NCBI GenBank assembly: GCA_016748015.1
Contig: JAAOMT010000664.1
Location: forward strand, 2,023,799-2,087,798
Direction: 5' to 3'
DNA length: 64,000 nt
From: Geosiphon pyriformis
Taxonomy: Eukaryota > Glomeromycota > Glomeromycetes > Archaeosporales > Geosiphonaceae
Shown: positions 60,561 through 64,000 of the stretch, in pieces
How the letters are laid out: every line of letters starts with the position of its first letter
Position numbering within the stretch: position 1 is the first letter of the stretch
The notes under the pieces: generated by a model
The model's database searches: none
What the model was told of the DNA's origin: nothing
Seen by the model: only the letters and a program-made list of their open reading frames with translations
Translations under genes and position numbers: made by a program

Positions 60561-60977
60561 AATTAATGACTTAAAATAAAAAATACATAAACAAAATTTT
60601 TTTTAAACTAATCTATTTTAAATAGTTTATATAAAATTAGATTTGTTAATATTTTTAATAAAATTCAATTATATTTGAAAAAAAGTTTGGCAGTAAATTT
60701 TTTTATTCTCTATTATTGAATATTTGAATTGTTTATATGTATATTTGTTAAAATTTGTGGTTGGTCTGTTTATTTTTTAAGAAATTTTTTTAATTTATAT
60801 AATTTTTATATATATATTACAGAAAAACATAAATATTTAATAATCATAAAAATTTTACTGTTTGTATGTTCTAACTTTTTTGTTGGTATTCAGAAAGTTT
60901 TTTTCTAAAACATATTTAATATAATAAACTTTTTTATAACAAAAATGTTTAATATTTTATATATATATATAATAGAA
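60561..60977. other. AT-rich spacer before LINE G
   Basis: May contain the further-decayed N-terminal part of the Tc1 remnant, but I cannot read it. The TATATATATATATA run at 60958-60972 sits just upstream of the LINE G 5' end. Confidence 0.45.
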
Positions 60978-61065
60978 AAAAACTTCTTTCTCTTCTTCAT
61001 CCCAAATTCCCAAAAAAAAGTCAAAGTTTTTTTGAAAGAAGTTTTTTACAATTCAGTACAATAAA

Positions 61066-62920
61066 TTCAAACTCTTTATTCTTGACTATGAAACCACTGT
61101 TGGCTGCAGTATTGCTGTTATGAAAAAGACTACTAAGATTTTTAGTTTTAATAATGGCTTTAAACCTGTTCTTCCAAGAAAAAAGAGAAGAGGTGGTGTT
61201 TTAGAAGATGGTTCTAGTGGTAAGAGCATTGGTTCTAAGGTTCAAAATAGCTGTTCATGGGGTTCAGAAACTGGTGACATCACTAAGTCTGATAGTATTG
61301 ATATGAAAAAGAAATGTCTGATGGAAGAGACCAGTTTTGATTATGGTAAAGATGATGTTTTTGCTAAAGAAAATCCTGATCAGACACCTACTGGTTCAAA
61401 GATCAAAACCAAAAAAGCATTAGGCAAGCCATTGGGTAAGATAAATTTTTCATTTAGTGACATTGATGATGATGTTCTTTTGGATGCTCTATTGGAACTC
61501 CCCCCACCTCTCAAAAATCTGGTCAATATTTCTGTTTACAAATCTTTTACTTTGGATATTGAGTTGAATAAGATGGTTGGGAAATCTTCTCAAGAAAAAC
61601 TACAAGTGGTCAGGAGATTATTTTCAAAAATCAATGGTTTTGGGAGGTCTTTACCCTTTCAAAATTTGCTGGAATCATTAGAGCATTGTTCACTTTCAAA
61701 TCAAGTTTGGCATAGGCTTCCAAAAAAGCTAAAGAAGTGAAAATTCTGGTGAACACCAATCTTCAGAAGTCTTCTAGATGCTCAGATTGGACTGTGGTAA
61801 TAAAAGAAATTCCTGTTGGTACTTTGGCTGAGGCTGTGTGTGCCGCGTTATCCGAGTTTGGAATAATTAAGTTGATCAAAATACAATTGGTGGGGCTATG
61901 ACAGAAAACAGTGGTAGAATTTGAATGGGTTAATCATGTTGATTTGGTCACAGCAAAATGGTCTATCCTAATTGGGAAAGATGCAGTACATGTTGCTAGA
62001 TTTAATATGGACAAAGAAACCTGAGATGAAAGAGATGTTCACAGGGCTCTTTTGTACACTATACCAGTAAGAACCAATGTGCATGATATTTGGGATTATA
62101 TCAACTTAGTGGGTAGAAAAACATGCACAATCAATCATTACCCTGTTATATATGCTTGGGCCAGATGTGCCATTGTTTGTTTCAAATCAGCTGAATCCTT
62201 GGATGCTGTCATAAATACTACTTCAGTTCTAAAAAGCATAAATCTGCATTGGTCTTGATTGGGTTTTTCTAAATGTGCTGAGTGTGGGAAAATAGGTCAT
62301 ATGTTATTGAGTTGTTCTGTAGGTGAGAATTTTTCTCCTAGTAAATCTCCTCGTAGAGTGCTTTCAGATGTGGATAAAAACAGACTGGCTGTCATCTATT
62401 CCAAGTATTCGGCTCTTATTGCTCATTCTGTTGCTTTTGGTGGGATTTTTTGGGCAAAGATTGCTAGTAGATCTTTATTCCCTCCTCTTTCTGTGAAGAA
62501 TAATTCGATCAATCCTGGCTCCTCTTCAGAGATAAAGCCTACTCTTCCTGTTGCTTTTAATGTTGAAAAGAGGTTTGCTGTTTTGAAAAGCAGTCTTATT
62601 AGTCTCACAGAACAGATTAGTGAGTTGGCTAAGAGGTTGAACTCACTTGTTCTGGCAGTTTCCCAGCCTAGCCCTAGATGTTAGCTGCTGATAACCCTCC
62701 CATCACAGAATCAAGTGGGTGATATAGTGATGGGAGAGGGCTCGAGTGTGGCCACTAATGGTAAAACTGCTGCACTTCTGAAATCATTCTCTTCTCCTAA
62801 CATGGTTAAGTTTAAAACTATGTTGGAAGGTCTTTCTGCTTTTGTTTTGAGTTTGTCAGCCCATCTTGATAGTTTGGTCTTAACTGGTAGTGTGCACTCC
62901 CAATCTCCTTCTCAATAAGT
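61066..62920 (+). pseudogene. LINE G ORF1, broken
   Basis: The conserved start FKLFILDYETTVG lies upstream of the first in-frame ATG (61120). Block 61120-61740 carries KKRRGG, LPPPLKNLVNISVYKSFTLD and LQVVRRLFSKINGFGR; a frameshift at about 61645 diverts it. Then 62052-62258 (LYTIPVRTNVHDIW; stop TGA where copies A and B have a Trp-containing block) and 62259-62684 with zinc knuckle CAECGKIGHMLLSC. It ends SPSQ-TAA at 62916-62918. RNA-binding role by family. Confidence 0.83.
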
Positions 62921-62922
62921 GA

Positions 62923-64000
62923 ATTAGTCTGGAAAATTGTGATGTGTAATGTCAGAAGCATGAATAATCCTGCAAAACAGAAGGATATTGTGCATTGACA
63001 TATGAAATCTGGAAATATGGTCTCAATTGTTACTGAAATGAAATTGAAGTCTGATTGTAAACCATGGATTATAAACAAGTTTGATGGTGTTAGAATTTTT
63101 TCATTTGGTGTAAACAAAGGGTTTCTTGGAACTGGGGTGGCCATTATCATGAACAATTCTCTGGCTTGTCATGTTTCTAAAATTGATGAGATCCTTGGTC
63201 AGGTTATTTCAGTATGTCTTTTCTTCAAAGGCAAACTCTCAGTTATGGTTCTGGATTTGTATACTGGTGCATCCTCTGGTATTAGGTTTGGTCAGGCTAT
63301 AGAAGTCAACTCTTTTATCACAAGAGTTCTGAACTTTAATACTTTTGTGGTCTTAGGTGGTAATTTTAATAAAGACAATTTTAAAAAAAGTGCAAGTTTT
63401 AGGTTTTGTTTGGATCTGGGTTTGGCCAACTTATTTGGTACACACTCATTGATCAAAGCTCCTATGTGAAGCAATTCAAGGGGTGCTGAAAAAACAATTG
63501 ATTATATTTTTGTCAGTGATAATTTGTCTTTGGCAGTTGCTGGTTAGATTGTGGCTTCTGTTTCTGATTATTTTAACACTAACCACAAGGCTGTTATAAT
63601 GTCAGTTGGTCTGGGTGGGCTTTTGGATGTTCATCTAAATGGTTTGCGCAAGCAAGCTAATAAAGATTGATAAAAGTTCAAGATTACAGATGCAGATGGT
63701 CTCAAATAAACTTGTTTTAAAGAGTGTTCTTTAGTTGAGTTTTCTTTTGTAGTTAATGAGTTTTTGGTTGCTAGTGATGATGGAGATTTTGATTCTATGT
63801 GGTCTTGTTTGGTAAAAGTGTTGGTCAATTCAGCTGATGAAGTGTTTTCTAGACATTGGTTTCATGAGATCAAATGTTCTTCCAACAAACAATCTTCAAA
63901 ATTTTTTAAGCTGAAACTCCTGGTTGCTAAATTGGTGATGTTTCTTTAATCTGGTAATGCTTTTAGAACTGGTTCTCTTCTCAATGCTTGGCTGATTGCT
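62923..64000 (+). pseudogene. LINE G ORF2, endonuclease region, partial
   Basis: It begins just after the ORF1 stop; the ATG present in copies A and B is changed (GTGAATTAGTCTGG). The frame reads VWKIVMCNVRSMNN, a TGA at a Trp position, then TEMKLKSD, GTGVAIIMNNSLACHVSK, LDLYTGAS and LGGNFNKDN (Asp of GGDFN lost). TIDYIFVSD follows after a stop, with NTNHKAV in place of DTDH. The ORF continues as EVFSRHWF..., truncated by the window end. Endonuclease inactive. Confidence 0.82.

Larger units (their letters stand above)
60978..64000 (+). mobile_element. LINE copy G, 5' half, runs off the window
   Basis: Plus-strand element with the conserved 5' leader (AACTTCTTTCTCTTCTTCATCC, shared with copy B), ORF1 and the start of ORF2. 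It is cut by the window end within the region between endonuclease and RT. Decay is moderate, with long open blocks, so it is among the younger LINE copies. Confidence 0.9.

Noticed and set aside
1-64000. tRNA or rRNA genes
   Set aside because: I looked for GGTTCGA-type T-loops and conserved rRNA strings while reading and saw none; a tRNAscan-type search was not possible here.

Overview
The window looks like nuclear DNA of an early-diverging, very AT-rich fungus, most likely an arbuscular mycorrhizal fungus (Glomeromycotina, Gigaspora/Rhizophagus type). The signs are extreme AT content, a eukaryotic multi-intron gene, an F-box/LRR-like gene of the kind expanded in these fungi, and saturation with decayed retroelements. 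The species assignment is inference.

Only about 4 kb (9.5-13.3 kb) holds intact host genes. An intronless F-box protein gene (+) and a five-exon gene for a SAP30BP/HCNGP-family protein (-) converge on each other. The rest is transposon-derived or AT-rich spacer.

Three groups of elements are visible. (1) A Ty3/gypsy LTR retrotransposon is present twice: a left-truncated, heavily decayed copy at 1-3753, and a structurally complete 9.86-kb copy at 42404-52260. The complete copy has 934- and 969-bp LTRs and carries gag, protease, a Cys-rich segment, a dUTPase domain with all five signature motifs, RT, RNase H, a DD35E integrase and a further conserved ORF after the integrase that ends inside the 3' LTR. 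(2) There are nine copies or fragments of ORF1 (zinc knuckle)/ORF2 (endonuclease-RT-RNase H-Cys/His tail) LINEs, in at least two subfamilies: A 13.9-20.6 kb (-), B 21.6-28.3 kb (-), C 28.5-32.8 kb (+, internally deleted), D, E, F 36.2-52.9 kb (-, split by the gypsy element), G 61.0 kb to the end (+), H and I. (3) There are two Tc1/mariner relics: a 578-bp deletion derivative with perfect 28-bp inverted repeats inside LINE C, and a rotted transposase remnant near 60.4 kb.

Two nested insertions can be resolved. The gypsy element sits in ORF1 of LINE F with a 4-bp ATGG duplication, and removing it rejoins the ORF1 frame. The small Tc1 element sits in ORF1 of LINE C at a TA. Most stops and lost catalytic residues in the retroelements are single C:G to T:A changes (Trp, Gln and Arg codons to stop; Asp to Asn), which suggests methylation-linked or RIP-like decay. 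The most unusual object is the dUTPase-bearing gypsy element with its extra 3' ORF, its Cys-rich domain and a roughly 20-bp-phased motif array upstream of the LTR TATA box.
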